Of a stretch of 64,000 bases of DNA, positions 46,196 to 56,860 are shown piece after piece (position 1 is the first letter of the stretch; every line of letters starts with the position of its first letter). This DNA comes from Datura wrightii. Taxonomy: Eukaryota > Streptophyta > Magnoliopsida > Solanales > Solanaceae. The translations under genes were made by a program, and so were the position numbers. The notes below the pieces were generated by a model. The model was not told where the DNA came from. It saw nothing but the letters and a program-made list of their open reading frames with translations, and did not search any database. The stretch is taken from NCBI GenBank assembly GCA_035772735.1, contig JASDFA010000027.1:30176001-30240000 (forward strand). The letters run 5' to 3'.

Positions 46196-46900
46196 TTAGA
46201 AGTCCTTGATAAATCGTCTATAGAATCCTGCATGCCCTAGAAAGATTCTGACCCCTTTTATGGTAATAGGGGGTGGCAAACCAGCTATAACCTCAATTTT
46301 TACCTTGTCCACCGCAATCCCTTTTCCCGAGATTTTATGACCCAACACTATTCCTTCCTTGACCATAAAATGACATTTTTCCCAGTTTAGGACCAGATTA
46401 GTTTCTTCACATCTTTTCAATACTTTGCCCAAGTGGTTGAGGCAAGATTTGAGTGTCACATACAATAGAGAAGTCGTCCCTAAATACTTCAATGGTTTCC
46501 TCCACCATATCTGAGAATATAGACATCATGCAAAGCTGGAATGTGGTCGGTGCATTGCACAATCCAAATGGCATTCTTCTGAAAGTGAACGTTCCATATG
46601 GACAAGTGAAGGTCGCCTTTTCCTGGAGTTCTGGAGTGGTGGTAATTTGATTATATCCCAAATAATCGTAAAGAAAATAGTACCAACCTCTACCTGCCAG
46701 TCTATCGAGCATCTGATCCAAGTTGGAAAGTGGTCTTTTTGGGTCTAGTGGTTGAGTTTCCTATAATTGATGCATACACACCACCCTGTGACTGGTCGTG
46801 TCAGTATTAGTTTGTTATTTTCATTAGGTACCACTATGATCCCACCTTTCTTTAGTACACATTGTACCGGACTCACCCACTTGCTATCTGCGATGGGATA
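46196..46900 (-). pseudogene. Element F reverse transcriptase
   Basis: Minus-strand RT in pieces: DSKWVSPVQC near 46865-46895, then 46407-46721 with LDRLAGRGWYYFLYDYLGYN, FTCPYGTFTFRRMPFGLCNA and FRDDFSIVCD (both Asp of the catalytic pair kept), then 46196-46492 with NLVLNWEKCHFMVKEGIVLG and GHAGFYRRFIKDF. The motif around the first catalytic Asp is altered (FLYDYLGY). Athila/Tat-like by these motifs. Inactive through frameshifts. Confidence 0.86.
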
Positions 46901-47480
46901 GATTACACAAGCATCTAGCCACTTAATGATCTCCTTTTACGACTTCTTGAATTGGGGGGTTCAGGTGGCACTGATGTTCTATACTTGGTTTGTAATTTGG
47001 CCCGAGTTGGATCTTGTGAGTACATATGCATGGAGGGATTCCAATGATATCAGCTATGGTCCAGCCAATTACCTTTTTGTACCTTTTTAGTATGTTGACC
47101 TAAGCTCCCACTTGCTCATCCTACAGATATATTGTGATTATTACTGGTAGAGTACTGTCTTCACCGAGGAATGCATACTTGAGATGGGGAGGTAGTGCTT
47201 TCAGCTCAAGGACTGGTGGTACCTCCATAGATGGCTTAGCCGGCGGCTTTGAATGATTCTATAGATCCAGGTATAACTTTTATGGGCTAAAGTTATATGA
47301 CCTCATTCCATTTAAGGCGTTCACCGTCTCTGTGTATTTGGGTCCCGTCTCCCTCATAATTCATCGTGACAACTGCTAATGTGTCAATGGGTCACATCTC
47401 CTCCACAAGCATTGGCAACTTATCATATTCCATCTGGGTGTTTGAAAAAGGATAATTCCCTTGATGTATCCTGACAGAAT
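46901..47480 (-). pseudogene. Element F pre-RT linker, joined to the leader
   Basis: Recognisable LELKALPPHLKYAFLGEDST and VIGWTIADIIGIPPCICTHK, the stretch before RT in Athila-like pol. Upstream (higher coordinates, from about 47460) it passes straight into the leader shared with E, so gag and protease are missing. Confidence 0.75.
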
Positions 47481-47563
47481 CACAAAAAAAGACAAAGAAA
47501 ACATAAATAGGGAAATAACTATCAAAAGTCACATACAAGCAATTAATCTAGTCTTAGCTGTAT

Positions 47564-47581
47564 TCCTCGGCAAAGACGCCA
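47564..47581 (-). other. Primer binding site of element F
   Basis: Minus-sense tggcgtctttgccgagga, five bases inside the 5' LTR; a variant of the tRNA-Asp-type PBS. Confidence 0.65.
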
Positions 47582-47586
47582 CTTTT

Positions 47587-49179
47587 TGATAACGCTCAAA
47601 CTCATATCTCCTTCTGAAGTATGAAGCGGATGTTGTCAATAAAGAATCCAAAAAAGAGGTTGGGGTCGAACCCACAGGGAATATGGAAGATCTCGACTAA
47701 TTCTAGTAAGTGAACATGCTGGTTAGTTACTCCAAGTTGGGGGTTTCAAGAAAATAATAATTAAAACAATGAATGAAATTGTGATGTAAAATTAAGAGTT
47801 AAGAATAATTAGGGTTTGTGTTCCCTATGGGTTCATAACTGGTTCGGGTATATACACGTTATCAATACCAATGCTTACTTATAGAACTGATAACTAGGGT
47901 TCATCCAAACGGCTGGTTCGTCCCTATTGAATGACTATACTCAATCACTGAGTCAGGTCTCATGAGAGGTTTCACACTATCCGTTATCAATTTGTTCCAA
48001 ATTTAACTATCCTGCGACCACAGCTCAAGTTAATACAATGATCATCAAGATCAAGGCTTTGTTGTAATTCTCTTTTCCTAATCTCTATCTCTCTAGGCTA
48101 AAGCAAGAATTTGGGCAAGTCCTAACGTTGTACACCATTAAGAAACGTTTAAGCATGAAGAGAATACATTACAAGTGTTTTGAATTGGTTTTGAATCAGT
48201 TTTGTGTATCCCTAGCTCATTAATCCATCATGATTCCCACACCCTAGCTATGGAGGTTTTAGCCTCTAATAGTTGCAAGGTTGTGATATGCATTCATAAT
48301 TAAACACATAATTCGATACTTATAATCGTAGATGAGAGAAAAAGCTTCTTCGATTATCTGGAAAATAACTCAAGAACAATTCACAAAGATCAAGAAAGAA
48401 ATCAAGAAAAGGTTGATCATAGGTCAATCAACTCAATTCTATGTTTTTCCTTCCTTTCTAACATTTTCTAACTACTACCAAACATTCTCTCAATGTTTTA
48501 TTCTAAAAATAAAACATAAAAGGTATTTATATAGACATAAGAATCCTTTTCCTAAGCTAGCAGGGTAAATTTCTTTAACTGGTGCCGCCCGAGCCACGAC
48601 AGATCCTACAACCTATAGTAGGATTATACGGGCCATACCTGCTATCCATAAGTCCATGCTTTGCTGAAATTTGGCTAAGTGTTGGGCCTTGGTGTACATG
48701 CTACCTACGAGCCATACTATGATTCCGTGGCTTGACTCTAAGAACTTTGAATTTTTCTGAAGTTTGTCACGAGTGTGATGGTATGACTCATACCTTGTCT
48801 CGACGACTCGTACTGTCTATCTGTGTTAGGCGTCTGCCTCTTGTGAAATTCTTCTGAATATTTCCACAACTCAGTGTTAAGGCTCGTACCAGTGTTGTAG
48901 GGCTCATACTGAGAGTTGTAGGTTGCACTCTTTATAATTCAGCCATCTAAAACTTTTCAGGGTTCTCACTACGGCTCGTACCATCACACTACGGCTCGTA
49001 CTGAGACTATGACTTTAGCCCATTTTCTGCACATTTAGGCTTCTTTTGTACATTCTTTCTCCAATATTAATTTGTCCTGTAATCAAAGAAAAGTTCCTTA
49101 TATCCTTATAAACACACCTATGTCTATGCTATTTTCTCAATTTTGAGCATCAAAAGTGATGTAAACTCACAGCACATCA
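47587..49179 (-). repeat. 5' LTR of element F
   Basis: 1593 bp. Minus-sense TATA 48524-48531, with the acgactcgtac-type array at about 48590-48990. The 34-bp near-repeat that follows (49180-49213) is the outer end of E's LTR plus the agcat TSD. Confidence 0.92.
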
Positions 49180-49213
49180 AGCATCGAAAGTGTTGTAAAC
49201 TCACAACACATCA

Positions 49214-50465
49214 GTGAGCGCGAGGGAGAATTTAGAAGGAATGATGGTTATCGTAATGAACGAGCTAGACTGTATGTGCCTCCTAATGCACATAAGGGAG
49301 AGGCTGGACAATCGAAATTAGAAAGCATGATGGATGAGATGCTAAAGAAGGTGAGGTCCACGGATGATCAGTTGAAAGATATTTGTAGTGATATATCAAG
49401 CGTGGGTCAGAGACCGGAGTCACATGCGACGGCAATCAAGCAGATCGAACATCATCTAGGACAACTGTTAACATCTATGAACCCCAGGCAGAAGGGTACA
49501 CTACCTAGCAACATAGCCCAGAATCCAAAGAATGATGGTCACTATATGGTTGTGATGACTAGGAGTGGAAAGATCATGGTTGACCCCCATCTACCAGTTG
49601 TAGTTGGAAGGAAGAAAGAAATCATAATCGAAGAAGAAGATGATGTTGCTGAGAAGGAACAAAATGAGGATGCTAAGTTGACTGAGGCCCCAAATGTTAA
49701 AATTGGGCCTGAACCTGAACAAGGAGCCACGCAAACGTACAAGGCTATTCCACGACCACAGCCACCGCTCCCCCAAATAATGAAGAAGAAGGCGGAGAAT
49801 GGTAGGTTTCAGAAATTCTTGTCAATTCTCAAATAGTTATCTGTAAACATACCATTAGTTGAGGCGTTGGAACAGATACCGGGATATGCAAATTTCATGA
49901 AGGACCTTGTGACGAAGAAGAGGTCCGTGAGCTATGAGCCCATTGATAATGTACACCATTGTAGTGGTATAGCTTCACGGGTCCTGACTCAGAAGAAGGA
50001 AGATCCAAGTGCCTTCACTATTCCATGCACAATCAACGATGTTAAGTTTACAAGGGCACTCTGTGATTTGGGAGCAAGCATCAATCTGATGCCATTGGCT
50101 GTGTTTAAGTAGCTGGGCTTGGGATCCTCCCACACCAACTACCATATGGCTGCTGATGGATGATAGAACTTTGAAGAAGCCTGTGGGGATCCTGTTTGAT
50201 GTGCTTGTCAAAGTTGATAGATTTATATTCCTAGTGGACTTCGTGATCCTTGATTGTAAGGTTGATTTTGAGGTCCCCCATCATTTTGGGGAGATCATTC
50301 CTTGCCACTGGGAGGGCCTTAGTAGATGTGGAGGCTGGCCAGATGAAATTCAAACTCAATAAATAAGAGATCACCTTCAATGTCTGCCAGTCAGTGAAGC
50401 AACCGAAAGAATACAGAGTGATCTCAGGAATAGAATATGAACCTGAGTTCCTTGATGAAGTCTGA
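49214..50465 (+). pseudogene. Element G gag C-terminus and aspartic protease
   Basis: 49216-49836 is open (ERERGEF, VPPNAHKGEAGQSKLESMMD, AIPRPQPPLPQIMKKKAENG) to a TAG. 49867-50112 has RSVSYEPIDNVHHCSGIA and DLGASINLMPLAVFK (Asp codon 50064-50066), then a TAG. Further frames carry KPVGILFDVLVKVDRFIF and the ILGR-type flap region, ending EPEFLDEV and a stop at about 50464. The hairpin modules follow at once. Confidence 0.86.
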
Positions 50466-50511
50466 GTAGTCAAGAGACTTGCATCGTGCTGCGACATTAA
50501 ATCGTGCGCTT

Positions 50512-50614
50512 CTTGGGAGGAAACCCAAGTGGTGGTTTGGTGAATTATGAGTAACCAAGCCACCTGCATCATGCCGCAACATTTAATCAAGCACTTCTTG
50601 GGAGGTAACCCAAG
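50512..50614 (+). other. Two tandem copies of the 18-nt hairpin module (element G)
   Basis: CTTGGGAGGAAACCCAAG at 50512-50529 and CTTGGGAGGTAACCCAAG at 50597-50614, about 85 bp apart as in E. Confidence 0.75.
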
Positions 50615-50689
50615 TTAATTAACTAATGTGTGTTTCGCGTGCAAGGGAATCAAAAACAGGTGGTAGAAAAATTTCTAAACAAGCAGGTG

Positions 50690-51230
50690 CTACGATTCTT
50701 TGTACGACTCCTGAGAGGGTTGTACGAGTCATAACACGAGTCATGGTGAAAATCAGAGATGTACTTAAGTGCATGAGTTCAGGGTTTAGTTAGTCCTACT
50801 ACTCATAAGTTCATTGTACGGGTCGTAGTACTCACTGTGGATATGAACTATGCAAGGCATGGACCAAAATGAAAAGAAAAGACCTATGAGTCATAGTATG
50901 AATCGTGCCCCTATTGTACGAATCGTAAGATGTGCTCGTAGGTCCACAAGTAAGTCTCTTAATTTCTCTAGTACGGGTCTAAGGGACGAGCATAGGATCT
51001 TTCTGCGACTCATAGTATGAGTCATGATGGGTCAAAAACATTAAATCTACCCAACTCGACCTACATTTTTAAATCATCCCTAAGACATATATAGGCCTAA
51101 ACAAGTCATACTACCTCCCCACACTCACTAAACCTAAACTCACGACTCCCTCACACCCATAACTCATCACCAAGAAGAATTGAACAAGCTAGCTTAGAAA
51201 TTACACCGAAAATCATAACACAAATCCTAG
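50690..51230 (+). promoter_or_regulatory. Internal promoter-like region upstream of ORF2 (element G)
   Basis: Array of tacgactc, gtacgagtcataac, tacgggtcgtagtac and gcgactcatag words (about 50690-51030), then a TATA-like catatatagg (TATATA 51088-51093) and a C/T/A-rich leader-like stretch (51100-51180). The array words are those of this family's LTR U3. Confidence 0.5.
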
Positions 51231-52075
51231 TCTTGATTCACGAGTGAAGTATCAACATTCAATTAAGTGTATTCCTTCAAAATTGATAGATATAACTTGT
51301 ATGTTTGATGTAAATTTGCTAAACCCCCTGAGAGTCTTCTTATTGCTTGAAAAATTAGAAAAGGACAATGATAAGGGATGTAACTGAGTCGTGCCCGATT
51401 GGATTTGAGCTCAAATTTGATTAACTTTTGCACTGAACCATTAAAAATTGAGTTACGAGTTGTGATTAAAAAGGGAGGAATGAGTAGTGGTAAACTGGTT
51501 AATTGCATGCCTAGACCTGGGGAATTCTTAGTACCCAAATTGAAAATAAAACCCCTCGCAAACTGAAACAAAATTGAGGTAGGGACAGGCTTCATGATCC
51601 TTCCTAACACTCATGGTTTCATACTACGACTCATAGGATGACTCGTTGGGACTGTCCCAAGCCAAATTTGAAAATAATCACAAGGTACGAATCCTAGTAT
51701 GGCTCGTGGTTTACTACTCTGATTCGTACCTGGAAGTCGTACCGAGAATCTGAAAAGGGTCAAGTCCACAAGTGATAGTACGATCCTTCCTACAACTAAT
51801 GGAATCGACTTAAGGGTCGTACCATGAGTCAGGGTAAAATAAAGAAAAATTATTTTGAAGGGGAATCCTCATACGACTCGTGGTATGGACTGTACCTTCA
51901 TGGTACGAGTCATTCCTTAGAGGCATATCACTGACCTGAGATATTACGGGTCTCAGTACGAATTGTACCTTGAAGGTATGACCCGTATTGTTGACCCGTG
52001 ATAAACTATAGAGCAATTTTTTCTTTCTTTCTTTTCTCAAATATGGAATTCTAATCTTTTTTCTCCATAGGTACA
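51231..52075 (+). other. Region upstream of ORF2 in element G, probably intronic
   Basis: Non-coding. It has further motif words at 51600-52000 (catacgactcgtgg, ggtacgagtcattcc). It ends in a T-rich tract and a splice-acceptor-like ctccatag|gtaca (AG at 52069-52070), five bases before an ATG. The donor is not clear. Confidence 0.45.
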
Positions 52076-54287
52076 ATGACGATGAAGCGCAAAACATCAA
52101 AGGAAATTGCATGGAGGACATTAGTTGATGAAACCTCTGAATCCGATCAAGCAGGCAACTCCCCTAGTGGTTCATTAGTGGAGTAGAGGGTTGAAATATC
52201 GAACAGTGATAGGACCCGAACTACTAGGGTGAAGGCCAAAGCCTAACACGTCGCGGCTACTGCCACATCTGCCGGTGCTCTCTAGTCTGAGGAGGGAGCT
52301 GAGGAAAGAGCTAAGGAGTCAGGAAGTGGCTCCAATGTAGAAGAGGGGTCCGAGGAGACCCAATCCGGAGATACGAGTTGCGGTGTTGGATCAGAGGAGA
52401 AGGCACCAAACGTAGAGAAAGAGCAAACTCCGCCTAGGGAGAACCGCACTATTTGGTGGAGAGTGCCAAGAGTCCAGGAGATATATGAACAGGGCATTTA
52501 ACTCACCGCCAAAAACAAACCTAGGCAGAGCATTCAAGAAGAACCATGGATCCTCACAAATTCATTAAACAAGGTAGAGGAGATGAAGAGAATATTTAGC
52601 TTATACGACTTCGAGTGGATGTCTAGGGACCTGGACCAGCACACTCCAAAAAATGTCCGGGAGATCTATGCCAACTATTTGGCAACCAAGGAGCAGAAGG
52701 CTAAAGAGGGGTAGAATTTGAAAGATCAGCCCAAGTTGGAGAGCGTCCTGGTTAGAGGCCAAGAGCTTGATATATCCGAGCGCACTATTGCTCGGATATT
52801 ATATGGGCCTTAGTTCATACCTTCACATGCTACGCTAGAATATGAATACCGAGTGGATGCATTGAAACAGATCAAGAAGCTGGGCTTTGATGAGTGGAGG
52901 AGGCAGATACAATGGTTGTCCGGTATTATCGTTGAGGATAAAGAAGAGGCAAAGTGGGTCACTAGCAGAAATTAGGTTACAAATAATTCCCTAAATTTCA
53001 TAGCAAAGGCCTGCTGGACGTTAGTGTGCCACTGGTCGGCACCAACGGTTAATGACAATACTCTTAGTGTGGATAGAGCAGCTTTGGTGTCCTGTATTAT
53101 GTCTAGATACCCCATCAATATTCCAAGGGTCATCATAGAGGAGATAAAAGATCAAGCTATAGGATTAAGCACTAGTATCCCATTCTCGAGTCTTGTCTTC
53201 AGATTGTGCACGGAGGCAGGAATCACAGTACGTTAGTGTGAGGAGCGCCTGATTGGAGTACAACGGATAGTCAACATTAGCCTAATTCGGGATAAATGAA
53301 CCTGATAAGTCGGGCCCGACTTTCCACCATAGTTCCACTGACTCGGCCAGTTGGGGGCGCACAGGTTAATGCCCGCACCTTATAGGAGCAGGGTGAGACA
53401 CCGGCTATAGATGTCGTTTATTCAGATGCAGCTCCAAGCACTTCTGTTGCACCACATACTAGCCTCCTGAGTCAGACCCCAGCTGGGTACATCCTAGTGC
53501 CCCAGGAATTTCACTAGAAGCTGGCCAAAAGACTGACCATTGACGAAAGAAAGATCCAATCAACATGGAGAATGTTAAGCCCTGGGTGAAGGCCGAGATT
53601 TAGATAGATATGCAGGCCCTGCATGCCAGATTAGACGGATTTGAAAGCAGGTACAACATACGCATGGCCGAGTAGACTGAGACGGGCAACCTCCATGAGG
53701 AGTTGGGGGCTTTTCAAAGCCAAGTGGTCGAGTTGTCATCACGATATCCAATAGTTATACCAACCCCCCATTCTTCCTGACCTTGATGTTGACATGGATG
53801 AGGAGCTTGATCTGGAAGCCTACTGGGAGCCCACAACAGCAGGGAAAGAAAGAGGGAAAAAGAGGGTCTCCAAGGATATTGGAGATGAAACCCCGAAAAA
53901 GAAGAAAAAGAGAGAGAAAAGAGAACGCAAGCGGGCACAAGTAGAGAACCTGCAGACTCATGACGCACACTTGTCAGAGCTGCAGGAACAAGATAGAGAA
54001 GCAGGTAGCTCACTATGTCCCAGACAGGGCTTTCCAGTGGCAGGGACCCTTCGGGCCAGCCACATTTAGCTCCGACTATTTCAGAGACTGTAGAGACGGC
54101 CGAGACTACTAAAAGGGTAGCCACTCCCCCTATTGATCCACCAGTGAGTGCGCTGACCACCGCTAGTGTCATGATTGCAGCGGAGGCACCTCCTTCACAA
54201 GATGCCAGGAACGCTTACAGCGCCGCAGGAATGTTTGCTTCCCTCAGTTCTTACATTCTATGCTTCGGGGATAAAGCACGCTTATAA
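52076..54287 (+). pseudogene. Element G ORF2, putative plant transposon protein-like
   Basis: ATG at 52076 (MTMKRKTSKEIAWRTLVDET), stop at 52184-52186, and more stops later. The domain is at about 52550-53236: NVREIYANYLATKEQKAKEG, ESVLVRGQELDISERTIARI, LNFIAKACWTLVCHWSAPTV, DRAALVSCIMSRYPINIPRV and PFSSLVFRLCTEAG. This resembles the PF20167-type domain (from memory). A Lys/Arg-rich stretch TPKKKKKREKRERKRAQ (about 53894-53944) could be a nuclear localisation signal. Blocks REFYAN/REIYAN and RGQ are shared with the ORF2 of A and C, so these are distant homologues. Function unknown. Confidence 0.66.
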
Positions 54288-54302
54288 AAATAGGAGGGGG
54301 TG
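54261..54302 (+). other. Hairpin plus purine tract after ORF2 (element G)
   Basis: tgcttcggggataaagca (stem TGCTT/AAGCA), then aaaaataggaggggg (54288-54302). Homologous to 44171-44210 of F. Confidence 0.58.
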
Positions 54303-55737
54303 TACTTGTATTTTTGGGTTTTTGATTTGTCCGAGGGTTTTTCTTGTTGTGTTTCTTTCCTTCGGGCATGCTATCTAGTAGAACCAGCATGTTTAGGATT
54401 TTATTTTTGTGATTTTTGTTTAATTAGAAAGTAGCTTAGGAGTACTTAGCTAATAAATTGCAGTAGTTTTGATTTTTGAAATATTGACCCTATTTAAAAA
54501 ATTTTGGATGATTAGCTGTGTTTTTGTGATTGCATGAATGATTTCTATGGATGTTTTTATGTAATTTATTATATTATCATGTGTAGTTTTTGTTAAGCCA
54601 TTAATAAACTAGACAGGTAGAGTGAATGAAAATCATGTACCATGAGTGAGTGAGGTATGATGCTTAGTTCAATACTGTGTAGAGGATCTAGAACTTGCCC
54701 CATTGGTCTTTGCATCGGTTTTAGGATGGTTGGTTAGGAAAGGATCATAGGTCATTCTTGTTTAGCCCAATTTTATCTTAAATAACCCACCAAAATGATA
54801 TGATTCCCTTGATCCTAATTTTTGAGCCTTAAATAGACCAATTTTCTTTGATTAACCAATTAACCGTATCCATTTTTTATAATGAACCTATTTTGGCTCT
54901 GGTCCCTCCTTGGACATTGTGAACCTCAACATAGGCAAAATACCTAAGTTAAGGGTGGCTAGACTAGGGGTGCATAAGATTGGGAAGGTGAAAGAGGAAG
55001 AGAAGAAAAAAAGGTGAAAATGAGGTGTGGTGTGACAAAAGAAAAAGAAAGAAAAATTTAAAAAGAAAATATAACAAGAGAAAGATGCATAAAAATTTGA
55101 CGGAACACACCACACTCATACAAGTATATAAAAGAGGGTAAAAAGGGAGGGAAAAAATGAAAGAAGCAAAAAGGGTGAAAAAAAGTGAGAAAAAGGGAGT
55201 CACATGTATGTAGTGCCAAGGAGGGGTTTAGTCAGTCAAAAGATTCCATATCTATCATACCCAGCCCAAAAGCCTAAATTACAAGCCAAAGAAAGTCCTA
55301 TAGTGATCCTAGCCTGACCATCTGACAAACTGAAGTAGAGAAAATAAGGACAAGCCTATGATATCCAATATGCAGTATTAGGAACTTCTTTGTGAGAGTG
55401 AGAGTCTCGCTTGTTCAGTCCCATGTTATACATTTTACTATATCTTTGAGTGGGGGACTTCATTTGATGTGAGGGTACATGGTTTGTTTTTAACTCTACT
55501 AGTGGTCTGTGTAAAAAGCATCGATGGTGACTTGACTACTTGTTAATGGCTAGATGACACATATTGATCCCCGTTTATCATGTTTTGTGATTGCTTATAG
55601 TGCATGTGCTAATTTGATTCACAGGAAAAGGGTCAAAAGCTTTTTGAGTTAATAGTGCAAATTTTGTTTGATGTTGGTTATGGTATCCTAGGTTTATTTT
55701 CTGGTTAAACGTCATGTTTATTTTTTATTTTTCTTTG
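54303..55737 (+). other. Element G 3' UTR, no gene seen
   Basis: Collinear with the 3' UTR of F. It contains an internal purine word taagttaagggtgg (54948-54958) within an inverted repeat, and an A/G-rich tract at 54985-55200. Confidence 0.75.
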
Positions 55738-55772
55738 CCTGAGGACATGAAAAAGTCTTAAGTTGAGGGTGT
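55738..55772 (+). other. PPT-adjacent hairpin and polypurine tract of element G
   Basis: cctg-agga-catg (55738-55749) is a weakened version of the F hairpin, followed by cttaagttgagggtgt (55757-55772) next to the LTR. Confidence 0.6.
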
Positions 55773-56860
55773 TGATGTGTTGTGAGTTTACAACACTTTT
55801 AATGCTTAAAACTGAGAAAATAACATGGACTTAGGTATGTTTATATGTATATGAGACACATTTACTTTGATTTCAGAGAAAATAAGTGTTGGAGCAAAGA
55901 TGTGCAAAAGAATCAATAAAATGTAGAAAATCAGCCAAAGTACGAGTCTTAGTATGAGCCATACCTTGATTATACTAGCCGTACTGAAAACCGTGATAAA
56001 AGTTAGACGGTTGAAGTGATAAGAAGGCAACATATGCTCTCAATACGAGCCATAACTGGAGTCGTGGAATTATTCAGAAGAAACTACACAAAGGTAGACT
56101 CTTGGTATGGATGAACTCACGAACTACAATGTACAAACCATACCAGGAGTTGTGGTGAACTTCATAAGATTTTTCAGTACTTAGCAGAACTTTAGACACT
56201 ACAGCCAGTACGAGTCGTTGGAAGAAGGTACCAGCCGTACCACAACACTCATGAAGAATTTCAGAAGATGTTAGAGTTGTCAAGGCCAAACCAGAAAAGA
56301 ATTATATGACTCGTAGGATGAAGGTACGGGTTGTACCAGCCTTCCAACACTTAGCCAAATCTGCAGCAGCCAAAGACTTATGGAAAGCAGGTACGACCCG
56401 TACAATCCTGACACAACCGGCACCAGATATGGAAAACTCCCGGTTAGCTTAGGAATAGGTTTCTAATGTCAATATAAATAGCTTTTACGTTTTATTTTAG
56501 TGAGAAGAGGACATAATTGATTTATTAGATGTGTGAAGAATTATTTTTGTGAATTTTTATCAAGTTTTGAGGAGCAATTCTTGGGATCAAATTCTTGATT
56601 TCCTACATTGTTCTTGATATTGTTCTTTGATATTACAATCAGATTTTCTTCCAATAGTTGTTGTAAATATTTAATTATGTGTTTTTCTATTAATACAAAA
56701 CATAATTTTACAACCATGGCAGGTTAAAACCTCCACAGCTAGGGGTTGTGGGAACTATGGTGGAGTAACAAACTAGGGTTGCACAAAGTGATTCAAAACC
56801 AATGCAAAATGCTTGTATTATATTTTCTTCATGTTTAAACATTTCTTAACGGTGTACAAC
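55773..56860 (+). repeat. 3' LTR of element G (truncated by H)
   Basis: Starts TGATGTGTTGTGAG. Array of acgagtcg/cgtaccagc words about 55930-56410, TATA box TATAAATA at 56473-56480. The rest of the LTR lies beyond H, outside the window. Confidence 0.9.

Larger units (their letters stand above)
41074..49179 (-). mobile_element. Element F: Athila-like element with pol but no gag
   Basis: 8106 bp, minus strand. LTRs 41074-42679 and 47587-49179, TSD agcat at 41069-41073 and 49180-49184. It inserted into the LTR of E. The internal region has RT, RNase H and integrase. The leader joins directly to the pre-RT linker without gag or protease, and the integrase is followed directly by the 3' UTR without ORF2. 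Confidence 0.92.
36145..49213 (-). mobile_element. Element E: Athila-like element, split by B and F
   Basis: Minus strand. Visible parts: 36145-39510 (leader, gag, protease, tandem hairpins, part of the region upstream of its expected ORF2) and its 5' LTR (39511-41073 and 49180-49213), which F interrupts. Element B cuts it at 36145; the remainder and its 3' LTR lie left of the window. It is inserted in the gag of G; the bases after its end are gtgag (49214-49218), but the matching TSD is outside. Confidence 0.85.
49214..56860 (+). mobile_element. Element G: pol-less Athila-like element, outermost in the nest
   Basis: Plus strand. Visible from inside gag to part of the 3' LTR: gag, protease, two hairpin modules, internal promoter-like region, ORF2, 3' UTR, PPT, LTR. 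It is interrupted at its left by E and at its right by H. LTR and 3' UTR match F, gag-protease matches E. No RT or integrase. Confidence 0.86.

Noticed and set aside
49141..49213. Tandem 34-bp repeat at the end of F's LTR
   Set aside because: Explained by the nest: the first copy is the end of F's LTR, the second is the agcat TSD plus the end of E's LTR.
53714..54172. 152-aa minus-strand ORF with hydrophobic segments
   Set aside because: Antisense to the Lys/Glu-rich part of G's ORF2; its Leu/Ser/Phe content is the mirror of that composition.
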